Shown piece by piece: positions 23,648 to 32,985 of a stretch of 64,000 nt of DNA. Source of the stretch: Brevundimonas variabilis (GTDB lineage Bacteria > Pseudomonadota > Alphaproteobacteria > Caulobacterales > Caulobacteraceae); the NCBI RefSeq assembly GCF_014199945.1, contig NZ_JACHOR010000004.1:62001-126000 (forward strand), in the 5' to 3' direction. Position numbers and translations under genes: made by a program. Positions within the stretch are counted from its first letter, which is position 1, and every line of letters begins with the position of its first letter. The notes below the pieces were generated by a model. The model saw only the letters and a program-made list of their open reading frames with translations. It was not told the origin of the DNA and did no database searches.

Positions 23648-25427
23648 ACTGCGCTGCGATCCAGGCATCCATCCGGCGATCCAGCAGGTCCAGCGGCAGG
23701 GGGCCATCGACCAGAAGCGCGTCGTGGAAGGTGCGGACGTCGAACCGGTCGCCCAGGGCCTGTTCGGCGCGCTGGCGGATCTCGCGCAGGCGGATCTCGC
23801 CGATCTTGTAGGCCAGGGCCTGACCCGGCCAGCCGATGTAGCGCTGCAGCTCGGTCTCTATATTGTGCGGGGCCAGGGCCGAGTTGTCGGTGAAGCAGCG
23901 ACGGGCTTCCTCCGTTGTCCAGCCCATCCAGTGCATGCCAGTGTCGGCCACCAGCCGGCAGGCCCGCCACATCTCGTAGGACAGGCGGCCGAACCGCTCC
24001 TCGGGCGTGCGGTAGAAGCCCATCTCCTCGCCCAGGAACTCGGAATACAGGCCCCAGCCCTCGGTGAAGGCGGTGACATTGGCGCTGCGGCGATAATAGG
24101 GGCCCTCGGCGGCCTCCTGCTGCAGGGCAATCTGCAGGTGGTGGCCGGGGACGGCCTCGTGCAGGGTCAGGGCCGGCAGTTCATACAGCGGCCGCTGGTC
24201 CAGCCGTCCGGTGTTGACGATATAGCCGCCAGGCACGCCGTCGGCGAGCGAGCCCCCGTTGTAGCGGCCGGTCGTATAGGTCGCTTCGATATCGGCCGGG
24301 ACGGGGCGGACGTTGTAGGTCAGCCGCGGTAGGGTCCGGAACAGGGCGGGCAGGCCGCCGTCGGCGCGCTTGGCCATCTCCGACGCCTTTTCCAGCAGCT
24401 CCTCGCGGCTCTTCGCATAGAAACGCGGATCGGTGCGCAGGTGGTTCAGGAAGCTGGCGAAGTCGCCGGTCCAGCCGGCGGCCTTCATCTCGACATCCAT
24501 CCGGGCCCGGATCCGGGCCACCTCGTCCAGCCCGATCTGATGGATCTGGTCGGGTGTCAGGTCGGTGGTCGTGTAGCCGCGCGCCTGGAACGCATAGAAC
24601 TCCTTGCCGCCGGGCAGGGAGCCGACACCGACCGCCTCGGGCGCGGCGGGCAGGTAGTCATCCTCGACGAAATCGACCCAGGCCTGACGGCGCGGCACGA
24701 TCTGTTCGGCGACGATGGCGGCAGCGCGGGCCCGGAGATCGGCCTGGACCTCGGTCGGAATGGAGGCCGGCAGGGTGGCTGTGGGCTTCAGAAGCGGGTC
24801 GGTGGCGGCGGTATAGGCCGTCTCGTTGCGGAAGGTGACGAGGGCGCTTTCGACGACCGATTTCGGCTGGACGAAGCCGGTGGCGAGGCCCCGACGGGCA
24901 TTGGCGAGGCCTGCGTCATAGAAGGCCGACACGCCCGCGAGCCGCGTCAGCCAGGCCTCTGCATCGGCGCGGGTCGCGATCCGGGTCGTGCTGGCCAGAT
25001 AGGCCGCGGACTGGCCGGGCCCGCCCTCGGAATCGAAGGCGAGGCGGCTGCTGTCATAGGCGATGGCCTCGATCCCGCGATCGACGATCCGGGTCAGGAA
25101 GGCATGGTTCAGGGCGTCGTCCGGCGAAAGGCCGGTGGGGTCGATCGCGGCCAGCCGGGTCTTGAAGGCGGTCAGCGGCTGGACCTGGGCCTCCTCGAAG
25201 GCGCGGGTCGGGTCGGGCAGGCGGGACTTGGCGGCCTGATCGCCTTCCTGACCGGCGGAGATTGGATCCAGCGCCCGCAGATAGGTTTCGTAGTCGGCTA
25301 GGATCGAAGCCAGGGCCGGGTTCTCGGCCTGGACGGCGGCCGTCGGCGGGGTCGCCTGGGCGAGGGCCGGTGCGGCGACCGATGTCAGCAGCAGGGTGAC
25401 AAGGCTGAGCGTGGCAATGCGTTTCAT
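23646..25427 (-). CDS. DUF885 family secreted putative metallopeptidase
   Basis: A 593-residue protein with signal peptide (MKRIATLSLVTLLLTSVAAPALAQ, cleavage after ALA), so periplasmic or outer-membrane associated. The DUF885 domain spans nearly all the rest. Seen: LTLHEAVPGHHLQ at about 415-427, a zinc-type HExxxGHH signature, EGWGLYSEFLGEEMGF downstream carrying the likely third ligand Glu, and IETELQRYIGWPGQALAYKIG near the C-terminus, all family hallmarks. The family is thought to be distantly related to M3-like metallopeptidases; the substrate is unknown. The ATG is chosen at the signal peptide, not at an upstream in-frame ATG. Single gene, followed by a palindromic repeat. Confidence 0.88.
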   Translation of the reverse strand: MKRIATLSLVTLLLTSVAAPALAQATPPTAAVQAENPALASILADYETYLRALDPISAGQEGDQAAKSRLPDPTRAFEEAQVQPLTAFKTRLAAIDPTGLSPDDALNHAFLTRIVDRGIEAIAYDSSRLAFDSEGGPGQSAAYLASTTRIATRADAEAWLTRLAGVSAFYDAGLANARRGLATGFVQPKSVVESALVTFRNETAYTAATDPLLKPTATLPASIPTEVQADLRARAAAIVAEQIVPRRQAWVDFVEDDYLPAAPEAVGVGSLPGGKEFYAFQARGYTTTDLTPDQIHQIGLDEVARIRARMDVEMKAAGWTGDFASFLNHLRTDPRFYAKSREELLEKASEMAKRADGGLPALFRTLPRLTYNVRPVPADIEATYTTGRYNGGSLADGVPGGYIVNTGRLDQRPLYELPALTLHEAVPGHHLQIALQQEAAEGPYYRRSANVTAFTEGWGLYSEFLGEEMGFYRTPEERFGRLSYEMWRACRLVADTGMHWMGWTTEEARRCFTDNSALAPHNIETELQRYIGWPGQALAYKIGEIRLREIRQRAEQALGDRFDVRTFHDALLVDGPLPLDLLDRRMDAWIAAQ

Positions 25428-25490
25428 GGAAGACCCCCGGATGACAGGGCCGCATGGAGCCTGCACCGGGGGGTGGCGTCAACCGCCAGC

Positions 25491-26750
25491 CTAGCCGTGG
25501 ATGGTCTCGCCGTGCTCCGAATAGTCGAGGCCCTCGATCTCGGACTCCTTGCTGACGCGCAGGCCGACCGTGAATTTGCAGATCATCAGGATCAGGAAGG
25601 TCCCGATCGCGCTCCAGGCGATGACGGAGAGCAGACCCAGGGCCTGTTTCAGGACGGTGGCCCCGTCCGCCACGCCATTGATGGCCGCATTGGCGAAGAC
25701 GCCGGTCAGCAAGGCCCCGACGATGCCGCCGATGCCATGGATGCCCCAGGCGTCGAGGGTGTCGTCATACCGCAGCCAGCGCTTCAGCCAGACGGCGCCC
25801 GCATAGCAGGCCGGGCCGCCGATCAGGCCGATGAAGAAGGCCCCCTTGGGGTCGACCAGCCCTGCGGCGGGAGTGATGGCGACCAGTCCCCCGACGATGC
25901 CGGACAGCAGGCCCAGCAGGGTCGGGCGCTTGCGGTCGATCCACTCGATGAACATCCAGCCCAGCGCCGCCGTGGCGGCAGCGAGGATGGTGTTCAGGGC
26001 GGCGACGGCGGCGATGCCGTCCGCAGCCCAGGCCGAACCGGCGTTGAAGCCGATCCAGCCGACGAACAGCAGGCCGGTGCCGATGGCCGTATAGGCCAGG
26101 TTGCCGGGGGCCATATTGTCCCGACCGAAGCCGTGGCGCGGGCCCAGCACGAGGGCGCAGACCAGACCGGCGACGCCGGCATTGACATGGACCACGGCTC
26201 CGCCCGCGAAATCCAGCACGCCCATGGCCCCGAGGAAGCCGCCACCCCAGACCTGGTGCGCGATGGGCACATAGACGATCAGATGCCACAGGGCGAAGAA
26301 CAGCAGGGTCGCGGAAAACTTCATCCGCTCGGCAAAGGCCCCGGCGATCAGGGCCGGGGTGATGATGGCAAAGGTCAGCTGATAGGCGATCCACAGGAAC
26401 TCGGGCAGGCCGGGCGCGAGGCTGTGGGCCGTGTCGATCCGGACGCCATCAAGGAAGACGGCCTGCAGCCCGCCGATGAAGGGATTGGTCGCCGGCCCGC
26501 TGGTCCCGAACGACAGGCTGTACCCCACCAGGAACCAGAGCACGGTCACGATGGCCAGCGCCGCTGTTGAATGGGCGATGGTCGCGATGACGTTCTTCTT
26601 GCGGACCATGCCGCCGTAGAACAGCGCCAGACCCGGCAGGGTCATCAGCAGCACCAGCGCCGTGGACGTCAGAATCCAGCCGGTCGAGGCCTCGTTCAGG
26701 ACCAGCGCTGCCTGATGGGCAAGCAGTTCGGGAGCGGCGGCGGTGGTCAT
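25491..26750 (-). CDS. amtB: Ammonium transporter (first copy)
   Basis: Inner-membrane ammonium channel of 419 residues with eleven predicted membrane segments. Seen: LALFYGGMVRKKNV near residues 40-53, the signature FAGGAVVHVNAGVAGLV with the first pore His, and GIHGIGGIVGALLTG with the second pore His. There is no N-terminal signal peptide, unlike the second copy at 49.7 kb. The ATG overlaps the gltB stop (ATGA), so ammonium import is translationally coupled to glutamate synthase. No glnK gene, the usual partner, is adjacent. The C-terminal tail (VSKESEIEGLDYSEHGE) resembles the PII-contacting tail. Confidence 0.94.
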   Translation of the reverse strand: MTTAAAPELLAHQAALVLNEASTGWILTSTALVLLMTLPGLALFYGGMVRKKNVIATIAHSTAALAIVTVLWFLVGYSLSFGTSGPATNPFIGGLQAVFLDGVRIDTAHSLAPGLPEFLWIAYQLTFAIITPALIAGAFAERMKFSATLLFFALWHLIVYVPIAHQVWGGGFLGAMGVLDFAGGAVVHVNAGVAGLVCALVLGPRHGFGRDNMAPGNLAYTAIGTGLLFVGWIGFNAGSAWAADGIAAVAALNTILAAATAALGWMFIEWIDRKRPTLLGLLSGIVGGLVAITPAAGLVDPKGAFFIGLIGGPACYAGAVWLKRWLRYDDTLDAWGIHGIGGIVGALLTGVFANAAINGVADGATVLKQALGLLSVIAWSAIGTFLILMICKFTVGLRVSKESEIEGLDYSEHGETIHG

Positions 26751-29700
26751 GCCGGGACGGCCTCGATCGGTTCAGCAGCCTTCTCTGCCCGGGCCACGGG
26801 GGTTGGGACGACGCGGACGAAGCGCAGGACGCTGTCGCTCCAGTCGCTCAGCAAGCGGCTGGCCAGCGGTGAACCGGTCGCCTTCAGATGGGCCTCGACG
26901 AGGGCCTGCAGCCGGTCGGCCGCCTCGGGCGTCACGGCTGCGATCGAGGCCAGATCGCCATTCAGGGCCAGGGCGACCCGGTCCGGGGTCCCGAGCACGA
27001 ACAGCTCGCCGCCGCTCATGCCGGCTGCCAGATTCCAGCCGACCGGACCCAGAACGACGACGCAGCCGCCGGTCATGTATTCGCAGCCATGGGCCCCCAG
27101 ACCCTCGACCACGGCATGGGCTCCGGAGTTGCGGACGGCGAAACGCTCGCCCGCCGAGCCCGCCACGAACAGCCGGCCCGATGTCGCGCCATACAGGGTG
27201 GTGTTGCCGATTGCGGGCTGGTGCTCGCGCCATTCGACCGGCTTGACCACGATATCGGCACCGGACAGGCCCTTGCCGACATAGTCATTGGCCTCGCCGG
27301 TCAGTTCCAGCTTGAGCCCCTTGGCTCCGAAGGCCCCGAAGGACTGGCCGGCCGAACCGTTCAGCCGCAGGGTCAGGACGCCGGTCGGGCCGGTCGAGCC
27401 CCAGCGCCGCACGATGGCCGACGAGACCGCCGCGCCGATGGTGCGCATGACATTGGAGATCGGATAGGTCAGCTCCGACGTCTGGCCCCGGTCGAGGAAG
27501 GCCCAGGCATCGTTGAGGACGCGGGCGTCCAGCGTTTCCGGCACCGCCGCGCGGCCCTTCTCGGCCCACAGCTTCTTCTCGGAGGCCTCGACCCTGACCA
27601 GCAGGGGGTTGAGGTCGAGGTCGTCCAGATGCACGCCCCCGCGCCGCACCTGACGCAGCAGGTCGGTCCGGCCGACGATCTCGTCCAGCGACCGGGCTCC
27701 CAGCATGGCCAGGTATTCGCGGACTTCCTCGGCGATGAAGGAGAACAGGTTCACGACCTTGTCCGCCGTGCCCGTGAACTTCTCGCGCAGGCGCGGGTCC
27801 TGGGAACAGACGCCGACCGGGCAGGTGTTGGAATGGCACTGGCGCACCATCAGACAGCCCATGGCGATCAGCGAGGCGGTGCCGATGTTGAACTCTTCGG
27901 CCCCGAGGATGGCGGCGATGACGATGTCGCGGCCGGTGCGCATGCCGCCGTCGGCTCGGACCACGACATGGCTGCGCAGGTTGTTCAGGCTGAGGACCTG
28001 ATGGGTCTCGGCCAGGCCGATCTCCCACGGCAGGCCCGCGTGCTTGATCGAGGACTGGGGCGAGGCCCCGGTGCCGCCATTGTGCCCGGCGATCAGGATG
28101 CAGTCGGCCTTGGCCTTGGCCACACCCGAGGCGATGGCCCCGATGCCCGAAGCACTGACCAGTTTCACCGTGACGCGCGCGTCCGGATTGATCTGCTTCA
28201 GGTCATAGATAAGCTGGGCCAGGTCCTCGATCGAATAGATATCGTGGTGCGGCGGCGGCGAGATCAGCGTCGTGCCGACCGTCGAATGCCGCATCCGGGC
28301 GATGAATTCGGTGACCTTGAACCCGGGCAGCTGGCCGCCCTCGCCGGGCTTGGCCCCCTGGGCGATCTTGATCTCGATCTCGCGGCACTGGTTCAGATAT
28401 TCGGCGGTGACGCCAAACCGGCCCGAGGCGATCTGCTTGACCGCCGAGTTCATGTTATCGCCGTCCGGACGGGTGGCGTAGCGGTCCGGGTCCTCGCCGC
28501 CCTCGCCGGAGACCGAGCGGGCACCGATCCGGTTCATGGCCACGTTCAGCACGCCGTGTGCCTCGGGTGACAGGGCCCCCAGCGACATGCCGGGCGTCAG
28601 GAAGCGCTTGCGGATGTCGGAGACACTCTCGACCTCGTGCACCGGGACGGGAGTCAGGCGCTCGCGCCAGTCCAGCAGGTCGCGCGGGGCGAGGTCCGGC
28701 TGGTCGCGGATGGCTTCTGAATACTGTTTGAAGCGCTTGTAGTCGCCGCGATTGCAGGCGTCCTGCAGCAGGTGGATAGTCCGGGCATCGTGGGCGTGGG
28801 CTTCCTGGCCCGCACGGATGCGGAAGAAGCCACCGATCGCCGGCGAAGGGGCGGCGTCGATCCAGGCGGCAGCATGGCGGCGCATCGCCTGCTGCTCCAG
28901 ACCGGCCAGGCCGATGCCCGAGATGCGCGACGGGGCACCGGGGAAGAACTCCGCTGTCAGGGCCCGCGACAGGCCCAGGACCTCGAACTCGCAGCCGCCG
29001 CGATAGGCGGAGATGACGCTGATCCCCTTGCGCGCCAGGGTCTTCATCAGGCCGGCCTCGAGACCGGCCTTGTAGTTCAGGCAGGCGTCGCGCAGCGACA
29101 GGCCCGGATAGGCCCCGCGATCGAGACGTTCCTGGAACATCTCCTGCGCCAGCCAGGGGTTCACGGCGGTCGCCCCGACTCCGACCAGAACGGCCACGCC
29201 GTGCGGCTCCAGCGCCTCGGACGAACGCACCACGATGGAGACGAAGCTGCGCAGGCCGCGGTCGGTCAGCCGCAGATGAACCGCCGCCGTGGCGATGATC
29301 ATCGGGATGGTGATCCGGTCCTCCGACGCGCGTTCGTCGGTCAGGACGACCAGGCCTGAGCCTTCACGGACGGCGGTTTCGGCCTCGAGCTGGATACGGT
29401 CGATGGCCGCGCGCAGTCCGGCACCGGGGCGGTCGACCTCGGCGGGAAGGGGATAGGAACAATCGATCGTCACCGTGGTCCCGGCGCCGACGACGCCCAG
29501 CATCCGCTCGTACATGCCGGTGGTCAGGATCGGGCTGTCGAGGACGAAGACGTTCGTCTGGGCCTCTTCCTCGGCGAGGATATTGCCCAGGTTCTTGAAC
29601 CGGGTCTTGAGGCTCATCGCCCCGGCTTCACGCAGGGGGTCGATCGGCGGGTTGGTCACCTGCGAGAAATTCTGGCGGAAATAGTGGGCCAGCGGACGCG

Positions 29701-31264
29701 GCAGGGTCGACAGGACGGCGGGCGGCGTGTCGTCGCCCATGGACCCGACGGCCTCCTTGCCGTCGACGATCAACGGGTCAAGCAGCATGTCGAGGTCTTC
29801 GCGGCTGAAGCCCGCCGCGATCTGGCGCCGGGTCAGGGCCTCGCCGGTGGCGGCGCGGGGCTCGGGTCCGGGGCCGATCAGGGGCTCCAGATCGACCATG
29901 TTCTCCAGCCACTCCGTGTACGGATGGTCTGCCGCCAGGGCATCGATGGCCTCGGCCTCGTCCAGCAGGATGCCGTTGCGCAGGTCGGCCACGATCATCC
30001 GGCCCGGCCCGATCGGCAGGCGGCGCTTGATGCGGCTGTCCGGCAGTCCGGCCAGACCCGCCTCGGACCCGGCCAGCAGCAGGCCGTCGTGGGTCTCCAT
30101 GGCGCGCAGCGGGCGCAGGCCGTTGCGGTCCTTGCCGCAGACGATCCAGCGACCGTCGGTGGCGCAGATGGCCGCGGGGCCGTCCCACGGCTCCATCACG
30201 GCATTGCAATAGGCATAGAGGGCCCGGTGCTCGGGCTTCATCAGGCCCTCGTCCTTGGCCCAGGCCTCGGGGATCAGCAGGGCCTTGGCCATCGGTGCCG
30301 GACGCCCGGCGCGGACCAGAACCTCGAACACATTGTCCAGCGAGGCGCTGTCGGAGCCACCCGGCTGGACTACCGGCTTGACGTCCTCGTCATGGTCGCC
30401 GAACGCCTGGGCCGTCATGCGGATCTCGTGCGACCGCATCCAGTTCAGATTGCCCTTCAGCGTGTTGATCTCGCCGTTGTGGGCCAGCATCCGGAACGGC
30501 TGGGCCAGCCGCCATTCGGGGAAGGTGTTGGTCGAATACCGCTGGTGGAAGATGGCGTAGGCGGCCTCGAAAGTCGGGTCCAGCAGGTCGGGATACAGCT
30601 GGTCCAGAAGCTCGGCGCGGACCATCCCCTTGTAGATCAGCGACCGGGCCGACAGGGAGCAGATGTAGAAGCCGGGCACGCTCTCGGCGATCACCGCGCG
30701 CTCGATCCGGCGACGGACCAGATAGAGTTCGCGCTCCAGCGCCTCGCCATCGTCGGACCCGGCGAGGTCGGCGGGGGCGGCCAGCATGATCTGTTCGATC
30801 TCGGGCCGGGTGGCATCGGCCTTGGAGCCGACCACGCGCAGGTCGATCGGGGTCTGGCGCCAGCCATAGATGAAGAAGCCTGCGCGCAGGACCTCGGTCT
30901 CGACGATGGCGCGAGCCCGGTCCTGGGCCCCCAGGTCGGTGCGCGGCAGGAAGATCTGGCCGATGGCGATGGGGCCGGGCCGCAGGGCCTGGCCGATGAC
31001 CCGGACCTGTTCGGCAAAGAAGGCCTGGGGGGCCTCGACCATGATGCCGGCCCCGTCGCCGGACAGGCCGTCGGGATCCACGGCACCGCGGTGGGCGACA
31101 TTCTTCAGCGACCGGATGGCCAGTTCGACCACTTCGCGGCGCGGCTTGCCGTCGATGGCGGCGACGAGGCCGACCCCGCAGGCGTCCTTCTCGGAGGCCG
31201 GCTGATAGGCATGGGCGTCGATCAGACGCTGGCGGTCATCATTATACTTGGTCAGCCAGGTCAT
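26747..31264 (-). CDS. gltB: Glutamate synthase large subunit
   Basis: NADPH-glutamate synthase alpha subunit: takes the amide of glutamine and makes two glutamates from 2-oxoglutarate. From the chosen ATG it has 1505 residues, with a 28-residue propeptide before the catalytic Cys29 (ACGVGLVAAIDG), which becomes the N-terminus on maturation. Domains in order: class II glutamine amidotransferase (to about 430), central domain, FMN-binding synthase domain with GGTGASPQSSIKHAG, 3Fe-4S ligands in MVRQCHSNTCPVGVC (about 1140), and the C-terminal GXGXG beta-helix. An in-frame ATG 21 bp upstream is an alternative start. It is in order gltD-gltB-amtB, with a palindromic repeat between gltD and gltB. 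Confidence 0.96.
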   Translation of the reverse strand: MTWLTKYNDDRQRLIDAHAYQPASEKDACGVGLVAAIDGKPRREVVELAIRSLKNVAHRGAVDPDGLSGDGAGIMVEAPQAFFAEQVRVIGQALRPGPIAIGQIFLPRTDLGAQDRARAIVETEVLRAGFFIYGWRQTPIDLRVVGSKADATRPEIEQIMLAAPADLAGSDDGEALERELYLVRRRIERAVIAESVPGFYICSLSARSLIYKGMVRAELLDQLYPDLLDPTFEAAYAIFHQRYSTNTFPEWRLAQPFRMLAHNGEINTLKGNLNWMRSHEIRMTAQAFGDHDEDVKPVVQPGGSDSASLDNVFEVLVRAGRPAPMAKALLIPEAWAKDEGLMKPEHRALYAYCNAVMEPWDGPAAICATDGRWIVCGKDRNGLRPLRAMETHDGLLLAGSEAGLAGLPDSRIKRRLPIGPGRMIVADLRNGILLDEAEAIDALAADHPYTEWLENMVDLEPLIGPGPEPRAATGEALTRRQIAAGFSREDLDMLLDPLIVDGKEAVGSMGDDTPPAVLSTLPRPLAHYFRQNFSQVTNPPIDPLREAGAMSLKTRFKNLGNILAEEEAQTNVFVLDSPILTTGMYERMLGVVGAGTTVTIDCSYPLPAEVDRPGAGLRAAIDRIQLEAETAVREGSGLVVLTDERASEDRITIPMIIATAAVHLRLTDRGLRSFVSIVVRSSEALEPHGVAVLVGVGATAVNPWLAQEMFQERLDRGAYPGLSLRDACLNYKAGLEAGLMKTLARKGISVISAYRGGCEFEVLGLSRALTAEFFPGAPSRISGIGLAGLEQQAMRRHAAAWIDAAPSPAIGGFFRIRAGQEAHAHDARTIHLLQDACNRGDYKRFKQYSEAIRDQPDLAPRDLLDWRERLTPVPVHEVESVSDIRKRFLTPGMSLGALSPEAHGVLNVAMNRIGARSVSGEGGEDPDRYATRPDGDNMNSAVKQIASGRFGVTAEYLNQCREIEIKIAQGAKPGEGGQLPGFKVTEFIARMRHSTVGTTLISPPPHHDIYSIEDLAQLIYDLKQINPDARVTVKLVSASGIGAIASGVAKAKADCILIAGHNGGTGASPQSSIKHAGLPWEIGLAETHQVLSLNNLRSHVVVRADGGMRTGRDIVIAAILGAEEFNIGTASLIAMGCLMVRQCHSNTCPVGVCSQDPRLREKFTGTADKVVNLFSFIAEEVREYLAMLGARSLDEIVGRTDLLRQVRRGGVHLDDLDLNPLLVRVEASEKKLWAEKGRAAVPETLDARVLNDAWAFLDRGQTSELTYPISNVMRTIGAAVSSAIVRRWGSTGPTGVLTLRLNGSAGQSFGAFGAKGLKLELTGEANDYVGKGLSGADIVVKPVEWREHQPAIGNTTLYGATSGRLFVAGSAGERFAVRNSGAHAVVEGLGAHGCEYMTGGCVVVLGPVGWNLAAGMSGGELFVLGTPDRVALALNGDLASIAAVTPEAADRLQALVEAHLKATGSPLASRLLSDWSDSVLRFVRVVPTPVARAEKAAEPIEAVPA

Positions 31265-31290
31265 TTCAGGTGTGTCTCGATCCACTTATC

Positions 31291-31390
31291 CCGCTCATCC
31301 CGGCGAAAGCCGGGACCCAGTGCTTTGGGTTTGTCGAGGACGGCAGAGCAGGGAAAAGGACTGGGTCCCGGCTTTCGCCGGGATGAGCGG
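31291..31390. repeat. Palindromic repeat family A between gltD and gltB
   Basis: Perfect 31-bp inverted arms, starting CCGCTCATCCCGGCGAAAGC at 31291 and ending at 31390, around a 38-bp core that begins GCTTTGGG. Each arm is itself a GAAA-tetraloop hairpin. In the gltD-gltB transcript this forms a very stable stem within the operon; the lack of a T-tract argues against efficient termination. Confidence 0.93.
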
Positions 31391-31405
31391 AATAGGGAAA
31401 GGGGG

Positions 31406-32836
31406 TCATGCGGCCTGCTCCAGAATGCGGGCCTTGAGGTAGCGGTCGATCTCGGCTGCAGCCTCCTGACCGTCGCGCACGGCCCAGACCACCAGCGAGG
31501 CACCGCGCACGGCGTCACCGGCCGCGAAGACGCCGGGCAGGGAGGTGGCGGCGCTGCGAGGAGCCACGGCAACCGTATTCCAGTCCGTGAGGGCGAGGTC
31601 GGGGTGGTGGTCGGCAAAGGCCTCGGGCTCGAAGCCCAGGGCCTCGATGACCATGTCGGCAGCGAGGTCGAAATCACCGCCGGGGACCGGCACGATCTCG
31701 CGACGCCTGCCGAAGACGGGTTCGGATAGCGCCATGCGCGCTGCCCGGACGGCCGTGACCGCCCCGCCCTTGGACAGCAGGGCCTTGGGCGCGCCCAGCC
31801 ATTCGAAGCGGATGCCTTCTTCCTCGGCATTCAGGACCTCGCGGGCCGAGCCGGGCATGTTCTCGCGGTCGCGACGGTACAGGCAGACGACCTCGGCGGC
31901 CCCCTGGCGGATGGCGGTGCGGACACAGTCCATGGCGGTATCGCCGCCACCGACCACGACCACGCGACGGCCCTTCGCATGATACCAGCCCTCGCCTTCG
32001 GGATCCGACAGGTCGCGGCGGTTCTGGTGCGTCAGATAGTCGAGCGCGCGGATGGTGTCGCCGGGGCCTCCGCCGGGCACCGACAGGGCCCGGGCCTGAT
32101 AGACGCCCATGGCCAGCAGCACCGCGTCATGGCGTTCACGCAGGGTCTCGAGCGTCACGTCCACGCCGACATTGCAGTTGGACACAAAGGTCACGCCGCC
32201 GTCAATCAGGCGATCGACCCGGCGCTGGACCACCCGCTTCTCGAGCTTGAAGCCGGGAATGCCATAGGTCAGCAGGCCGCCGGGACGGTCATGGCGGTCG
32301 TAGACCGTGACCTGATAGCCCTGCTCGCGCAGCCGGTCGGCGGCGGCCATGCCGGCCGGACCGGCCCCGACGATGCCGACGCTCTCGCCCCGCTCATGGG
32401 CCGGGCGGATCGGCTCGACCCAGCCATTGTCGAAGGCGGTGTCGCCGATGAAGGCCTCGACCGAGCCGATGGTGACGGCTTCCCAGCCCGACTGGTGCAG
32501 GGTGCAGGCGCCTTCGCACAGCCGGTCCTGCGGACAGATGCGACCACAGATTTCCGGCATGGTCGATGTGGCCGACGCCATGCGCCAGGCCTCGCGCAGT
32601 TCGTCCTCGGCCGACAGGCCCAGCCAGTCTGGAATGTTGTTCTGCAGCGGGCAGCCGGTCTGGCAGAAGGGCACGCCGCAGTCGGTGCAGCGACCGGCCT
32701 GCACCTCGATATTCGTCGTCGTCGGCGGGACGATAATCTCGCCGAAATCCTGCACGCGCAAGGACGCGTCCGTCTTGGGAAGACGGCGTGGCTGAACGAC
32801 GAACCCTTGAGGTCCGGATGGGCCTTTGTGTTGCAT
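31406..32836 (-). CDS. gltD: Glutamate synthase small subunit
   Basis: Beta subunit of NADPH-glutamate synthase, 476 residues; carries electrons from NADPH through FAD to the large subunit. Seen: N-terminal 4Fe-4S cysteine sets CTDCGVPFCQTGC (49-61) and CGRICPQDRLCEGAC (97-111), FAD motif GIVGAGPAGMAAA, NADPH motif VVGGGDTAMDC, and C-terminal GVFAAGDAVRGASLVVWA. It is the first gene of gltD-gltB-amtB, the reverse of the common gltB-gltD order. Upstream of its ATG lies about 150 bp before the RND operon end; I see no convincing sigma-54 or leader structure there, although TTGCGT about 45 bp upstream of the ATG could be a -35. Confidence 0.95.
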   Translation of the reverse strand: MQHKGPSGPQGFVVQPRRLPKTDASLRVQDFGEIIVPPTTTNIEVQAGRCTDCGVPFCQTGCPLQNNIPDWLGLSAEDELREAWRMASATSTMPEICGRICPQDRLCEGACTLHQSGWEAVTIGSVEAFIGDTAFDNGWVEPIRPAHERGESVGIVGAGPAGMAAADRLREQGYQVTVYDRHDRPGGLLTYGIPGFKLEKRVVQRRVDRLIDGGVTFVSNCNVGVDVTLETLRERHDAVLLAMGVYQARALSVPGGGPGDTIRALDYLTHQNRRDLSDPEGEGWYHAKGRRVVVVGGGDTAMDCVRTAIRQGAAEVVCLYRRDRENMPGSAREVLNAEEEGIRFEWLGAPKALLSKGGAVTAVRAARMALSEPVFGRRREIVPVPGGDFDLAADMVIEALGFEPEAFADHHPDLALTDWNTVAVAPRSAATSLPGVFAAGDAVRGASLVVWAVRDGQEAAAEIDRYLKARILEQAA

Positions 32837-32985
32837 GGCAACATAAAAGCCAAAAACGGACTTATGAGCAAATGGTTTCCACGCAACGCGCCTGAGCGGT
32901 CGACGGAAAGCACGAATTTGCCGATTTCAGTCCGAAGTGCGCACGATGCGTGATTTCGACGCGCAGTCGGGGCAAGCGCCTGACG

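Noticed and set aside
29684-31729. 681-codon plus-strand frame opposite gltB, and a similar 560-codon one at 26888-28570
   Set aside because: Both lie entirely over gltB/gltD, show low-complexity composition and no domain features.
32837-32985. Sigma-54 site before gltD (TGGAAACCATTTGC)
   Set aside because: GG to GC spacing is 9 instead of 10 bp and the -24 block is poor.
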